Shown here: piece by piece, positions 53,213 through 63,331 of the stretch
How the letters are laid out: each line of letters opens with the position of its first letter
Position numbering within the stretch: position 1 is the stretch's first letter
Assembly: GCF_021653975.1 (NCBI RefSeq)
Contig: NZ_JAJKFK010000005.1
Location: 309,696 to 373,695 of the forward strand
Source of the DNA: Amycolatopsis sp. GM8
GTDB taxonomy: Bacteria > Actinomycetota > Actinomycetes > Mycobacteriales > Pseudonocardiaceae
Direction: 5' to 3'
DNA: 64,000 nucleotides
Made by a program: the position numbers and the translations under genes
Notes under the pieces: generated by a model
What the model was told of the DNA's origin: nothing
The model's input: the letters and a program-made list of their open reading frames with translations, nothing else
Databases searched by the model: none

Positions 53213-53692
53213 TTACTGAGCCGCCACCTTCGCCATCAGGCGCTCGAACACCACACCCGGCACGAGGTTCTTCACGTCCCCGCCGTAGGTCGCGATCTCC
53301 TTGACCAGCGAGCTGGACACGAAACCGAACCGCGGGTTGTTCGACATCAGCAGCGTCTCCACGCCCGACAGCTCGCGATTCATCTGCGCCATCTGCAGCT
53401 CGTAGTCGAAGTCGCTGACCGACCGCAGGCCCTTCGCGATCGCGCCGATGTCGTGCTGCCGGCAGTAGTCGACGAGCAGCCCGTGCCACGAGTCGACCCG
53501 CACGTTGGGCAGGTGACCGGTGATCTCGGTGATCATCTCGAGCCGTTCGTCGATCGAGAACAGGCCCTTCTTGTTCTTGTTGATCAGCACGGCGACGACG
53601 ACCTCGTCGAACAGCTTCGCCGATCGTTCGATGATGTCCAGATGACCGTTCGTCACAGGATCGTAGGAACCGGGACAGACCGCTCGCACCAT
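53213..53692 (-). CDS. coaD: Phosphopantetheine adenylyltransferase
   Basis: The 159-residue penultimate enzyme of CoA synthesis. GSYDPVTNGHLDII is the nucleotide-binding motif and VSSSLVKEIA the conserved C-terminal one. It lies 21 bp downstream of rsmD, the classical pair. Confidence 0.96.
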   Translation of the reverse strand: MVRAVCPGSYDPVTNGHLDIIERSAKLFDEVVVAVLINKNKKGLFSIDERLEMITEITGHLPNVRVDSWHGLLVDYCRQHDIGAIAKGLRSVSDFDYELQMAQMNRELSGVETLLMSNNPRFGFVSSSLVKEIATYGGDVKNLVPGVVFERLMAKVAAQ

Positions 53693-53713
53693 GGCGCGGA
53701 CGTTACCCGGTGC

Positions 53714-54304
53714 TCACCGGTCATCGCGTGGCGAAGTGACGTACTCCGCCCAGTACAACGCCGTATCGCCGTGCCGCATCGTACGGAGCGGGACGAATCC
53801 CGCCGGCCAGCCGGGTTCGCCGTCGCGCTGAGCGCGTTCGATGATCACCAGCCCGTCCTCCGCCACCCAGCCGCCGGCCGCGAGCGCGGCCAACATCACA
53901 CCGAGCCGGCCGGCGTCCAGCGCGTACGGCGGGTCGGCCAGCACCAGGTCGAAGGGCTCTTCGGCGGCCTGGGCCAGCACACTCTCCACCTGTCCCGCGC
54001 GCACCTGGCCGCCCAGCGCGAGTTCGGCCACATTGCCGCGCAGGACCTGCAGCGCCCGGCGGTCGGACTCGACGAACAACGCGTGCGCCGCGCCGCGCGA
54101 GAGTGCTTCCAGACCGAGCGCGCCCGAGCCGGCGTAGAGGTCCAGTACCCGGCGGCCGCCCAGCTCACCGGCCGATTCCAGCGCGTTGAACAGGGACTCG
54201 CGGACGCGCTCGGACGTCGGCCGGGTGCCCTGCGGCGGCACCTTGAGCCGCCTGCCTCCCGCCCGTCCGGCGACGATCCTGGTCACTCCGGCATTTTCGG
54301 CCAT
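53714..54304 (-). CDS. rsmD: 16S rRNA (guanine966-N2)-methyltransferase
   Basis: A 196-residue SAM methyltransferase. VLDLYAGSGALGLEALSRG binds SAM and LADPPY is the catalytic motif. The start is ambiguous: ATG at 54304, GTG at 54310, or GTG 30 bp inside. It is divergent from helD. Confidence 0.94.
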   Translation of the reverse strand: MAENAGVTRIVAGRAGGRRLKVPPQGTRPTSERVRESLFNALESAGELGGRRVLDLYAGSGALGLEALSRGAAHALFVESDRRALQVLRGNVAELALGGQVRAGQVESVLAQAAEEPFDLVLADPPYALDAGRLGVMLAALAAGGWVAEDGLVIIERAQRDGEPGWPAGFVPLRTMRHGDTALYWAEYVTSPRDDR

Positions 54305-54404
54305 GTTCACCACCACCCTTTTCGCCGGGACTTGGTGAACCGTTCGGACGGCACGCGTAGAGTCGTTCTTCCTGTTGCCGGCGAGTGAGCTGTAGGAGCA
54401 CTGC

Positions 54405-56528
54405 GTGTCGGAACCTCGGGTCAGACGGGCCGAGATCGCCATCGAGCAAGAGCACGTCGATCGCGTCTACCGCCGGCTGGCCGAGCTGCGCGCCCAAGCC
54501 GAGGCGATGCGCACCAAGGGGTACGAGATCGGGCACGGCGCCCAGCGCGAGGCGGTCTTCGAGCAGGCGTCGATGCTGTTCGAGCGCGACATGATGGTCT
54601 TCCACGCGAACCAGACGCTGCAGACGCTGGACGCCGAGTACGAGGGCCTGGTGTTCGGCCGGCTCGACCAGACGAGCGGCGAGAAGGTCTACGTCGGCCG
54701 TCTCGGTATTCGCGACGCCGAGTTCGACAACCTCGTCACCGACTGGCGCGCGCCCGCCGCCGCGGCCTTCTACCAGGCCACCGCGGAAGAGCCGATGGAG
54801 GTGGTGCGCCGCCGCGTCATCCGCTGCTCCGGCCAGAACGTGCTCGACGTGGACGACGACGTGCTGATCCCGGACGCCGTCCCGGAAGAAATGCAGGTGG
54901 TCGGCGAGGGCGCGCTGATGGCCGCGCTCGGCCGGTCGCGCGGCGAGAAGATGCGCGACATCGTCGCGACCATCCAGCGCGAGCAGGACGAGGTGATCCG
55001 CGCGCCGTGGCGGGGCGTCACGGAGATCACCGGCGGCCCGGGGACGGGCAAGACGGCGGTCGCGCTGCACCGCGCGGCGTACCTGCTTTACCGGCACCGC
55101 CGGCAGCTCGGCGGGGCCGGCGTGTTCGTGCTCGGCCCGTCCGGGGTGTTCACGAACTACATCTCGCGCGTGCTGCCCTCGATGGGCGAGACGAACGTGG
55201 AGCTGCGGGCGCTCGGCGAGGTTCTCGACGGGGTCGTGGCGACGCGGCAGGACCCGGCGCCGCTCGCGGCGATCAAGGGTTCGCTGCGGATGCGGAAGGT
55301 ACTGACGCGCGCGATGCGGGACGCCCCGCCGGGTGTGCCCGACGAGATCCGCATCGTGTACCGCGGCGAGGTGCTGAAGCTGCGCGGCAAGGAGCTGGAG
55401 AAGGTCCGCCGCAAGGTGCACGGGCACGGCGGGCCGCCGAACCGGTCGCGGGTGCGCGCGGCGGAGACGCTGCTGGAAGCGCTGGCGGACAAGGCCGAGG
55501 AGCACGCGCGCGCGGACGGCCGGTCGGTGGACCGCGCGGAGCTGATCACGGAGCTCGGCGAGCGGATCGACTTCCACCGGTTCCTCGTCGTGTGGTGGCC
55601 GGTGCTCTATCCCGGTGAGATCCTGCGCTGGCTGGGCGATCCGGCGCGGCTCGCGCGGGTGGGCAAGGGTGTGCTCGCGCGGGACGAGGTGGCCCCGCTC
55701 GCCGCGTCGTTCGCGGACCGGGACAAGGACTGGACGGTCGCGGACATCGCGCTGCTGGACGAGCTGCGCGTGCTGACCGGGCAGCCGCCGAAGCGCAAGC
55801 GCCGGGCACAGTCGGTCGAGCTGGATGCCGCGCCGGCCGCACGTGGCGTGGAGCACCACGGCCCGCACCGGCCGGAGCACTACGACGAGTACTCGCACAT
55901 CGTCGTCGACGAGTCGCAGGACCTGTCGCCGATGCAGTGGCGGATGATCGGGCGCCGCGGGAAGTACGCGAGCTGGACGGTCGTCGGGGATCCGGTGCAG
56001 AGCTCGTGGCCGGATCCGGCGGAGGCGGCGCAGGCCCGGGACCAGGCGTTCGGCCCGCGGACCCCGCGGCGGCGGTACACGCTGCGCACGAACTACCGGA
56101 ACTCGGCGGAGATCTTCGACCTGGCGGCGCGGGTCGTGGCCGGGCATGCCGAGGCCGGCGAGCTGCCGAAGGCCGTGCGCACCACCGGGCTCGAGCCGGA
56201 CCTCCGGATCGTCGAGCGGGCGGGGATCGAGGGCACCACGCAGACGGCGGCGAAGGAGCTGATGGACGCGGTCGAAGGCACGGTCGGCGTCATCTGCGCG
56301 ATGGACCGGGTGGCGGAGGTCCAGGGCTGGCTGCAGGGGCGGGCGGACGAGCGGCTCAAGGTCGTCGGCAGCCTGGACGCCAAGGGACTCGAGTACGACG
56401 CGGTCGTGCTGGTCGAGCCGACCGAGCTGATCACGGAGTCGACGACGGGCCGCCGGGTGCTGTACGTCGCGCTGACCCGGGCGACGCAGCAGCTGACGGT
56501 GGTGGCCTCCGACCGGGAATGGCTGTGA
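54405..56528 (+). CDS. helD: HelD-type UvrD-like RNA polymerase recycling ATPase
   Basis: A 707-residue superfamily-1 helicase-like protein. The N-terminal coiled coil (about 5-75) is followed by Walker A GGPGTGKT (210-217), Walker [26 protein letters not shown] and [11 protein letters not shown]. HelD/HelR proteins remove stalled RNA polymerase; some actinobacterial HelR act in rifamycin resistance. I see no rifamycin-associated palindrome upstream. GTG start. Confidence 0.88.
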   Translation: MSEPRVRRAEIAIEQEHVDRVYRRLAELRAQAEAMRTKGYEIGHGAQREAVFEQASMLFERDMMVFHANQTLQTLDAEYEGLVFGRLDQTSGEKVYVGRLGIRDAEFDNLVTDWRAPAAAAFYQATAEEPMEVVRRRVIRCSGQNVLDVDDDVLIPDAVPEEMQVVGEGALMAALGRSRGEKMRDIVATIQREQDEVIRAPWRGVTEITGGPGTGKTAVALHRAAYLLYRHRRQLGGAGVFVLGPSGVFTNYISRVLPSMGETNVELRALGEVLDGVVATRQDPAPLAAIKGSLRMRKVLTRAMRDAPPGVPDEIRIVYRGEVLKLRGKELEKVRRKVHGHGGPPNRSRVRAAETLLEALADKAEEHARADGRSVDRAELITELGERIDFHRFLVVWWPVLYPGEILRWLGDPARLARVGKGVLARDEVAPLAASFADRDKDWTVADIALLDELRVLTGQPPKRKRRAQSVELDAAPAARGVEHHGPHRPEHYDEYSHIVVDESQDLSPMQWRMIGRRGKYASWTVVGDPVQSSWPDPAEAAQARDQAFGPRTPRRRYTLRTNYRNSAEIFDLAARVVAGHAEAGELPKAVRTTGLEPDLRIVERAGIEGTTQTAAKELMDAVEGTVGVICAMDRVAEVQGWLQGRADERLKVVGSLDAKGLEYDAVVLVEPTELITESTTGRRVLYVALTRATQQLTVVASDREWL

Positions 56529-57499
56529 GGCTTTCCGTTCTGGACCTGTCCCCCATCCCGGGCGGCGCCGACGCCGCGACAGCGTTGCGCAACACGGTCG
56601 ATCTCGCCCGGCACGCGGAGCGGCTGGGGTATCACCGGTACTGGATCGCGGAGCACCACAACATCCCGGGCGTCGCGAGCGCGGCGACGGCGGTGCTGGT
56701 GGGTCAGGTGGCTGCCACGACTTCGCGGATCCGGGTCGGTTCGGGCGGGATCATGCTGCCCAACCACGCGCCGCTGATCGTCGCCGAACAGTTCGGCACG
56801 CTCGAGGCGTTCCATCCCGGCCGGATCGATCTCGGCGTCGGCCGTGCGCCTGGTACAGACCAGCGGACGGCACGGGCGATCCGGGGCAATTCGGCTTCGG
56901 CGGATGATTTTCCCGAGCAGCTGAGCGAGTTACTGGACTACTTCGAGCCGGATCCGGCGCGTGGGGTCGACGCGGTACCCGCGATCGGGCGGCGGCCGCC
57001 GGTGTGGTTACTGGGTTCGAGCGGGTTCAGCGCGCGGCTGGCCGGGCGGTTGGGGTTGCCGTTCGCGTTCGCGCATCATCTCGCGGCGCGGAACACCTTG
57101 CCGGCGGTGCGGCTGTATCGGGATTCTTTCCGCCCTTCGCCGACGCTGTCCGAGCCGCTGCTCTTGTTGAGTGTGACGGTGGTGTGCGCGGAGACCGATG
57201 AGCGGGCCGGGTGGCTTGCCGGGTCGGCGAAGCTGCGCTATTTGAGTCGGCGCCAGGGTCTGCCGATTCCGTTGCCACCGCCCGAGGAGGCTGCGGAGTA
57301 CGCGTACGCGGATGCGGACAGGGAGTTGATCGAGGCTCGGTTCGGGAGCGCTCTGATCGGTTCCCCGGAGACCGTGCGTGCGCGTCTTTCGGGGTTGGTC
57401 GCCGACACCGGTGCCGCAGAGGTGATGGTGACGACCATGGTGCACGGGCATGACGACCGGGTTCGATCCTATGAGCTGGTGGCCGGACTACGCCGGTAA
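56525..57499 (+). CDS. LLM-class flavin-dependent oxidoreductase (MsnO8-like)
   Basis: A 324-residue luciferase-like protein. [36 protein letters not shown] and [19 protein letters not shown] are typical of this FMN family. GTG at 56525 overlaps the helD stop (GTGA); ATG at 56519 is an alternative. It has at least two TTA codons, rare here. Substrate unknown. Confidence 0.87.
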   Translation: MRLSVLDLSPIPGGADAATALRNTVDLARHAERLGYHRYWIAEHHNIPGVASAATAVLVGQVAATTSRIRVGSGGIMLPNHAPLIVAEQFGTLEAFHPGRIDLGVGRAPGTDQRTARAIRGNSASADDFPEQLSELLDYFEPDPARGVDAVPAIGRRPPVWLLGSSGFSARLAGRLGLPFAFAHHLAARNTLPAVRLYRDSFRPSPTLSEPLLLLSVTVVCAETDERAGWLAGSAKLRYLSRRQGLPIPLPPPEEAAEYAYADADRELIEARFGSALIGSPETVRARLSGLVADTGAAEVMVTTMVHGHDDRVRSYELVAGLRR

Positions 57500-57547
57500 C
57501 ATCGACACGCGCCGTTCACGACACGGGACGGGCGTGTGGGAGCGGAG

Positions 57548-59137
57548 ATGGCGATGCGCGGCACTGGGTGGGACGACCCGACGCGCCAAATCGCGCCCGC
57601 CCGCACTCGACGCCGAAACAGCGCCCTGGTCGGCAAAACCGCGCTCGCGGTGGTGGCGGCGGTGGTGCTCGTGGCGACCGGCTACGGCTGGACCATGCTG
57701 CACGGGCTGGCCACCGGGTTGCGCACCTCGGATGCGCTGGATGGCGAGGCTGGGTCGCTCGGCGGGGACACCAACATCCTGATCATGGGCCTGGACTCGC
57801 GGCTGGACGAGAACGGGAACCCGCTGCCGCAGGACATCTACGACGCGCTGCACGCCGGGGACCAGCAGGACGGCGGCTACAACGCGAACGTGCTGATGCT
57901 GCTGCACGTGCCCGGCGACGGCAGCAAGGCGACCTCGATCTCGATCCCGCGGGACGACTACGTCGATCTGCCCGGCTGCCCGGACGGCATCTGCAAGGGC
58001 AAGATCAAGCAGGCCTACGGGTACGCCTTCGACGCCAAAGCCAAGCAGCTGGTCGCGCAGGGCGCGACGGACAAGACGCAGCGGGAACAGCAGGCCCGCG
58101 ACGCCGGCCGCAAAGCCGAGATCGACACCGTGCGCCAGTTCCTCGGCGGGGTCCCGGTCGACCATTTCGTCGAGGTCACCCTCGTGGCGTTCTTCCAGAT
58201 CGCCCAAGTGGTGCAACCGGTGACGGTGTGCGTGAACGAGGACACCCAGGACAGCTACTCCGGCGCGAACTTCCACAAAGGACAGCAGCAGGTCAACGCC
58301 GAGCAGGCGGTCGCGTTCGTCCGGCAGCGCCGCGACTACGTGCACCCGCAGCTGAACTTCACCGACCTGGACCGCGCCCGCCGGCAGCAGGCGTTCATCA
58401 TCTCGCTGGCGTACCAGCTCAAGCAGGGCGGCGCGTTCACCAATCCCGCGCAACTGCAGCGGATTTCGGACGTGGCCAAGCAGAACACCGCGCTCGACTC
58501 GCATCTCGACCTGTTGACGTTCGCGAAACAGGCGTCGAACCTGACCGGCGGCAACGTCACCTTCGTGACGCTGCCGATCGACCACTTCGGCAAGAACCCG
58601 GGCGGCGAGGACGTCAACTTTGTCGACCTCCCCCAGATCCGCGCCACGGTCGCCCAGCTGATCGGCGCGCCACCGGGCGCCTCGCCGTCGGCCACGAGCA
58701 CGGCACCGGCCGCGTCCGCGGCGACGGTCTCCATCGTGAACACCACCAGCCGCAGCGGGCTCGGTGCCCAGGCCCAGCAGTTCCTCACCGGCCAGGGGTT
58801 CACCGTGGCCACCGTCGGCAGCGACACCCGTCACCTGGCCGCCTCGACGATCTTCTACGGCTCGGGTGCCGCTGACGCAGCGAAGTCGCTCGCCTCCGCG
58901 CTCGGCGGCAAGATCACCGTCACCCGGTCCACCGAACTGGCCACCGGGCACGTGCAGCTGGTGATCGGTGCGGACTTCCGGCTCCCCAGCGGTGGTGGCG
59001 GCGAGCCGCAGGGAGCCGCGAAACCTCCCACCAGCACCCCCAGCCCGACCCCGACTCCCCCGGCATCGGCGCCGGCGTCGGATCAGGCCGCGGGGCTGGA
59101 CGCCATCAGCGGCGGCGGCATCCCCTGCGTGAAATGA
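57548..59137 (+). CDS. LytR-CpsA-Psr (LCP) family protein
   Basis: A 529-residue membrane-anchored phosphotransferase. A TM helix lies at about residues 30-52 (LAVVAAVVLVATGYGWTML). The LCP domain contains TNILIMGLDSR and SISIPRDDYVDLPG (conserved Arg); the LytR_C domain (VSIVNTTSRSGLGAQAQQF) follows, then a Pro/Ser-rich tail. It ligates secondary wall polymers to peptidoglycan. Starts at 57548 or 57554 are both plausible. Confidence 0.9.
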   Translation: MAMRGTGWDDPTRQIAPARTRRRNSALVGKTALAVVAAVVLVATGYGWTMLHGLATGLRTSDALDGEAGSLGGDTNILIMGLDSRLDENGNPLPQDIYDALHAGDQQDGGYNANVLMLLHVPGDGSKATSISIPRDDYVDLPGCPDGICKGKIKQAYGYAFDAKAKQLVAQGATDKTQREQQARDAGRKAEIDTVRQFLGGVPVDHFVEVTLVAFFQIAQVVQPVTVCVNEDTQDSYSGANFHKGQQQVNAEQAVAFVRQRRDYVHPQLNFTDLDRARRQQAFIISLAYQLKQGGAFTNPAQLQRISDVAKQNTALDSHLDLLTFAKQASNLTGGNVTFVTLPIDHFGKNPGGEDVNFVDLPQIRATVAQLIGAPPGASPSATSTAPAASAATVSIVNTTSRSGLGAQAQQFLTGQGFTVATVGSDTRHLAASTIFYGSGAADAAKSLASALGGKITVTRSTELATGHVQLVIGADFRLPSGGGGEPQGAAKPPTSTPSPTPTPPASAPASDQAAGLDAISGGGIPCVK

Positions 59138-59155
59138 CCTTGCCGCGACGCCGGA

Positions 59156-59509
59156 TCAGGTGGCATCCGGGTCGATCGGCGGCGGTTTCACCGGTGCGCC
59201 GTTGCCCTGGCGGGTAGCGCCACCCGCCAGGCCCAACGGGTCGGTCTCGCCGTCGAACAGATGCTGGGTGATGGCGCGGCGCGGATCGAAGTTCCGCAAC
59301 TGACGCAGGTCCTCCAACGGCCGGCGGAACTCCTCGAACTCCGGCCCCATCTCCTCGCGCAACTGCCGCTGCGCGTTCTGGGTGAACTGCCGAAGCTGCC
59401 GCACGGTTTTCCCGAGCCACGCCGCCGCCTGCGGCAACCGTTCCGGCCCGAGGACGAACAACCCGGCCGCCAGCAGCACCAGAATGTGCATCCAGCTCAG
59501 TCCCAGCAT
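59156..59509 (-). CDS. tatB: Sec-independent translocase TatB
   Basis: A 117-residue TatB. The N-terminal helix (HILVLLAAGLFVLGPERLP) and amphipathic helix (AAAWLGKTVRQLRQF) are clear; the acidic/Pro-rich tail is typical. tatA/tatC are not in the window. It is convergent with the LCP gene. Confidence 0.9.
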   Translation of the reverse strand: MLGLSWMHILVLLAAGLFVLGPERLPQAAAWLGKTVRQLRQFTQNAQRQLREEMGPEFEEFRRPLEDLRQLRNFDPRRAITQHLFDGETDPLGLAGGATRQGNGAPVKPPPIDPDAT

Positions 59510-59521
59510 CGGCCACCTCCA

Positions 59522-60301
59522 CTACTTGAACAGGCTGACCGCTCGGGAGATCACGACCGCGAGGGTGACGAGCGAGATCGCGGACTGGCTGAGCATCAGC
59601 ATTTTCGCCCACCGCGACATCGGCATCACATCCGTGGGGCTGAACGCGGTGGCATTCGTGAACGAAAGGTAGAAATAGTCCAGAAAGTGCGGTTCCCACT
59701 CGGGATGCGCCTCCGGTTCCTCCATCTGCGGGAACCGGAAGTCCGGCCGCGGCTGCTGTCCCTGAGCGCGGGAAACCGGACCACCGCGGTCCATTTCCCA
59801 GTACCACAACGAAAAGGCGATCACGTTGGTGAGCCAGATCGCGCCCCCACTCCCCAGCAACGGGCCGGGTTCCTCCCCCGCCCGCGCGCCGAGCAGATCC
59901 ATCACCAGCAGCACCGCCGACCACGCGTTCGCCAGGCTGATCACGGCGATGAGCATCGTCGACAGCGGCCGCAGCCACGGATGGTTCCGGGAGATCCGCA
60001 CCGGGTTCAGCCCGATCAGCACCGCCACCAGCCCCAGTTCCAGCGCCGGCAGCAGCCAATGCGGCCGGAACGCCAACCGGTCGGGCAGCACCAGCTGCAG
60101 TGTCACCGCGAGTGCGATCGCCAGCGTCACCGCCCAGCGCTGCTCGCCTTCTGTCACCCGCAACCAGGCGGGCACCCGGCGCGCGGCGCCGGAGACGGGA
60201 TGCTCGCCATGACACAGCAGCTCCTCCAGGCGCAGCAGCTCCGCGCGGGCGGCGCGCACCCGATCCAGATGCTCGGAGGAGGTCTCGCGGTCGGTCGTCA
60301 T
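59522..60301 (-). CDS. Multi-pass membrane protein (DUF1345-like)
   Basis: A 259-residue protein with six hydrophobic segments and an unusual last pair: HFLDYFYLSFTNATAFSPTD precedes the final helix, resembling a two-TM potassium channel pore loop, though no TVGYG signature is present. I start at MTTDRETSS with AAGGGA upstream. Function unknown. Confidence 0.78.
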   Translation of the reverse strand: MTTDRETSSEHLDRVRAARAELLRLEELLCHGEHPVSGAARRVPAWLRVTEGEQRWAVTLAIALAVTLQLVLPDRLAFRPHWLLPALELGLVAVLIGLNPVRISRNHPWLRPLSTMLIAVISLANAWSAVLLVMDLLGARAGEEPGPLLGSGGAIWLTNVIAFSLWYWEMDRGGPVSRAQGQQPRPDFRFPQMEEPEAHPEWEPHFLDYFYLSFTNATAFSPTDVMPMSRWAKMLMLSQSAISLVTLAVVISRAVSLFK

Positions 60302-60442
60302 GTCGGTCCCTTCGGTGTTGCCTGCACGGTCCATCGTGCTTCCTGAGTGGACGCTGAGAACAACCCGGGTTTCTCAGCGTCCGCACAGCGCCGGCCGTGA
60401 ACGCTGGAACCCCGGCAGGGATCCCGACCCGGAAAGACCACT

Positions 60443-61870
60443 GTGGACAGTTCAGCGCTCGTGCGGCGGTCCCGTACGACCGAGCTGCGCCTGCTGATTT
60501 TCGCGTTGCTGCTGGTCTTCGCCGCACTCGAACTGGTCGACCTCAACCAGCAGCCCGTCGCGTCCTGGCCCGCGCCGCAGCTCGCGCTGATCTTCGCCGT
60601 CCTGTGCCTCGCCGCTCATCTGACGGTCCGTTTTGTGGCGCCCCATGCGGATCCTGTCTTCCTGCCGTGTGTCGCGCTGCTCAACGGCATCGGGCTCACC
60701 ATGATCCACCGCCTCGACCTGGCCGGCGCGCTCGCCGCCGCGCAGGCCGGGCACTCCGCCCCCGCCCAAGAGGCGCCCCGCCAGCTGCTCTGGATGGGCA
60801 TTTCCATCGCACTGTTCGCGGGCACGATGGTGCTGGTCCGCGACCACCGGCGGCTCGCCGGCTACACCTACCTCGCCGGCGCGCTCGGACTCGGATTCCT
60901 CATCCTGCCCGGCGTACTCCCCGCCAGCCTCTCCGAGGTCAACGGCGCCAAGCTGTGGGTGCGGCTCGGCCCCCTGTCGCTGCAGCCGGGCGAGTTCTCC
61001 AAGGTCCTCGTGATCGTGTTCGCCGCGGGATTCCTTGTCAGCAAACGACATCTGTTCACCACCGCCGGCAAACGCGTGTTCGGCATGGAACTGCCCCGCA
61101 CCCGCGACCTCGGCCCACTGCTGCTGGTGTGGCTGGCGTCGGTCTGCGTCGTGACCTTCGAAAAGGAACTCGGCGCCGCCCTGCTGTTCTTCGGGGTCGC
61201 GCTCGCCATGATCTACATCGCCACCGAACGCGTCTCCTGGGTCGTCGTCGGCCTCGCCCTGTTCGCGATCGGCTGTGTCGCCGCCTTCTTCCTGTTCAAC
61301 CACATCCAGCAGCGCGTCACCACCTGGCTCGACCCGCTCGCCACCTACGACCAGCCCGGCGGCGGATACCAGGTCTCGCAATCCTTGTTCGGACTCGGCA
61401 CCGGCGGCCTGACCGGGACCGGCCTCGGCGCCGGCCGGCCCGATCTCGTGCCCTTCGCCAGCACCGACTTCATCAGCGGCGCCCTCGGCGAAGAACTCGG
61501 CATGACCGGGATCGCGGCGATCGTCGTGCTGTACCTGTTGATCGCCACCCGAGGGCTCCGCGGCGCACTCGCCGTCTCGGACGACTTCGGCAAGCTCCTC
61601 GCCACTGGGCTGTCGTTTTCCTTGGCGCTACAGGTGTTCGTCGTGGTCGGTGGCGTCACCGGACTCATCCCGCTCGCCGGCATGACGCTGCCCTTCGTGT
61701 CCTACGGCGGTTCCTCGCTCCTGGCGAACTACCTCGTGCTCGCCGTATTGCTCCGCGTTTCCAACTCCATCGGGGAAACCCACACACGACCCGCACAGCA
61801 GGCCACGCCGCTCGCCGAGTCCGCCACCGTCCTGGTCAACGCTCCGGTGACCGGGCGGCCGCCGTCGTAA
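60443..61870 (+). CDS. FtsW/RodA/SpoVE-family (SEDS) peptidoglycan polymerase
   Basis: A 475-residue SEDS protein with about 12 membrane segments. LQPGEFSKVLVIVFAAGFL, TFEKELGAALLFFGVALAM and LPFVSYGGSSLLANYL are family signatures. It makes peptidoglycan strands from lipid II. A PBP partner is not adjacent, so it may be a RodA paralogue. GTG start after GGAAAG. Confidence 0.9.
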   Translation: MDSSALVRRSRTTELRLLIFALLLVFAALELVDLNQQPVASWPAPQLALIFAVLCLAAHLTVRFVAPHADPVFLPCVALLNGIGLTMIHRLDLAGALAAAQAGHSAPAQEAPRQLLWMGISIALFAGTMVLVRDHRRLAGYTYLAGALGLGFLILPGVLPASLSEVNGAKLWVRLGPLSLQPGEFSKVLVIVFAAGFLVSKRHLFTTAGKRVFGMELPRTRDLGPLLLVWLASVCVVTFEKELGAALLFFGVALAMIYIATERVSWVVVGLALFAIGCVAAFFLFNHIQQRVTTWLDPLATYDQPGGGYQVSQSLFGLGTGGLTGTGLGAGRPDLVPFASTDFISGALGEELGMTGIAAIVVLYLLIATRGLRGALAVSDDFGKLLATGLSFSLALQVFVVVGGVTGLIPLAGMTLPFVSYGGSSLLANYLVLAVLLRVSNSIGETHTRPAQQATPLAESATVLVNAPVTGRPPS

Positions 61871-61884
61871 GCCGCTGCCCGGCG

Positions 61885-62343
61885 TCAGTCGCCGGCGGGC
61901 TCGAGCACGACGACCGGGATCTGGCGCTGGGTGTAGGTGGCATAGGTCGCGTAAGGCGGGTAGATCGCGACCACCCGTTCCCACAGCGCCGCCCGTTCGT
62001 CCTGCTCGGCGATGCGCGGCCGGACCCGGCGGCGTTGCCCACCCGGAAGTTCGACCTCGGCGGACTCCATGGCCATCAGGTTGTGGAACCAGGCCGGGTG
62101 GGTGTCCGTGCCGCCCTTCGACGCGACGACGACCAGCCGCGGTGAGTCGTCGAGGTAGATCAGCGGGCTGGTGCGGGCCTCGCCGGACTTGCGGCCCACG
62201 TGGTTGAGCAGCAACACGGGGGCACCGCCCAGGAACCGGCCGCCCACCTTGCCCCGAGTCCTGCGGAACAGCGTTGTGTTGAGGCGCGCCCACTGGCGTT
62301 GCAGCTTCCAGTACGGAGACGTCGATGCGGGAGGTTTTGGCAT
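61885..62343 (-). CDS. F420-dependent nitroreductase-family (Ddn-like) protein
   Basis: A 152-residue split-barrel protein. VLLLNHVGRKSGEARTSPLIY is the F420-binding family core, plus HPAWFHNLMAMESAEVELPGG. I start at MPKPPAST. It is divergent from a TetR gene and convergent with the RodA gene (14-bp gap). Confidence 0.88.
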   Translation of the reverse strand: MPKPPASTSPYWKLQRQWARLNTTLFRRTRGKVGGRFLGGAPVLLLNHVGRKSGEARTSPLIYLDDSPRLVVVASKGGTDTHPAWFHNLMAMESAEVELPGGQRRRVRPRIAEQDERAALWERVVAIYPPYATYATYTQRQIPVVVLEPAGD

Positions 62344-62423
62344 ACCGCCATTGTGGCAGACACTGACAAGTTTCACCAACTGCCAAGTGGCGTGTAGTGT
62401 CACGCTGTTCTAGTCTTGGTGCC

Positions 62424-63053
62424 ATGGAGAAGCCCGGCCTGCGCGAGCGGAAGAAGCACCGCACCCGTGAGGCGCTGATCGACGCGGCGCAGTCGTTGTT
62501 CTGTGCCAACGGCTTCGAGGCCACCACCGTGGACCAGATCGCCGAGGCGGTCGACGTCTCACCACGCACCTTCTTCCGGTACTTCACCTCGAAGGAGGAC
62601 GTGGCGCTCGCGCTCGCGGACGAGCAGATCACGGCGATGCTCGAGCAGTTCGCCGCGCAGCCGGCGGACGTGCCGGTACTGACGGGGATGCGGCAGGCCG
62701 CTGTCGAACTGGTGCAGGCCTACGAGGCGGAGGCGAGCAGTGCGGACCAGACGCGCCACCAGCTGATGCAGCAGCTGATCTCGACCAGCTCGACACTGGC
62801 GGCCGCCCGTATCGAGCGCGGCATCGCCCGGCTGGACGAGATCGCGCGGCTGGTCGGCGCCCGGATGGGCGTCGACCCGGCCACGGATCCACGGCCACAG
62901 CTGGTGGCTTCGATCGTGCTGTGCGCGGTGCAGACGACGATCACCGCATGGCGCGCCACCGGGCGCGACGCGCCGGATTCGGAGCTGATCGGGCAGGCTT
63001 TTGATCTGTTGGCCGGTGGGGTTGATTATCCCGCCGCAGGGCGGGAGCGGTGA
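62424..63053 (+). CDS. TetR-family transcriptional regulator
   Basis: A 209-residue regulator with HTH (TVDQIAEAVDVSPRTFFRYF, TSKEDVALAL). The ligand domain is of the type common in actinobacteria (MftR-like start GLRERKKHRTREALIDAA). It is divergent from the Ddn-like gene, which it likely controls; the 80-bp gap has several partial inverted repeats. Confidence 0.88.
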   Translation: MEKPGLRERKKHRTREALIDAAQSLFCANGFEATTVDQIAEAVDVSPRTFFRYFTSKEDVALALADEQITAMLEQFAAQPADVPVLTGMRQAAVELVQAYEAEASSADQTRHQLMQQLISTSSTLAAARIERGIARLDEIARLVGARMGVDPATDPRPQLVASIVLCAVQTTITAWRATGRDAPDSELIGQAFDLLAGGVDYPAAGRER

Positions 63054-63165
63054 GCGCCCGGCGCGGGTGATCCAAAGACTAAAGACTAAAGATCAAAAGA
63101 TGCCTCGCCGGCGGGCTGGCTCCGGGATGAGGGGGCCCAGGGGATCTCACCTTGGCTGGGTGGTT
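63054..63165. other. Intergenic stretch with AT-rich tandem block
   Basis: After the TetR stop the sequence contains a short tandem AAAGACT block (63074-63100), unusually AT-rich for this genome. No gene is recognisable. It precedes the long inverted repeat at 63166. Confidence 0.4.
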
Positions 63166-63320
63166 GAGTTGGGTGGTCATCCCGTCGCCTGCGGTTTTCG
63201 AATATCACTTTTCGTCAGGGCCGCAAGCTTTGGGTTTTTGGCTGCGCGTTCCGGCGCAGGTTGCGGCCCTGACGAAAAGTGATCGTTCCTGGTTCAGGCG
63301 ACGGGATGACCACCCAACTC
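63166..63320. repeat. 155-bp nested inverted repeat
   Basis: Outer arms 63166-63191 and 63295-63320 are perfectly complementary over 26 bp (GAGTTGGGTGGTCATCCCG at the left). Inner arms 63204-63226 and 63261-63283 are perfectly complementary over 23 bp. A CTGCGC/GCGCAG hairpin forms the apex (63242-63259). It occupies the gap between convergent TetR and cyclopropane-fatty-acid synthase genes. Confidence 0.9.
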
Positions 63321-63331
63321 TGGTTGCTGCT

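Noticed and set aside
54305-54404. Rifamycin-associated element upstream of the HelD-type gene
   Set aside because: The long G+C palindrome expected for this element was not seen, so a rifamycin-inducible HelR role is not supported.
62344-62423. A clear TetR operator between the Ddn-like gene and TetR
   Set aside because: Only imperfect inverted repeats (CACTGACAAGT versus ACTGCCAAGTG) were found, too weak to list as a site.
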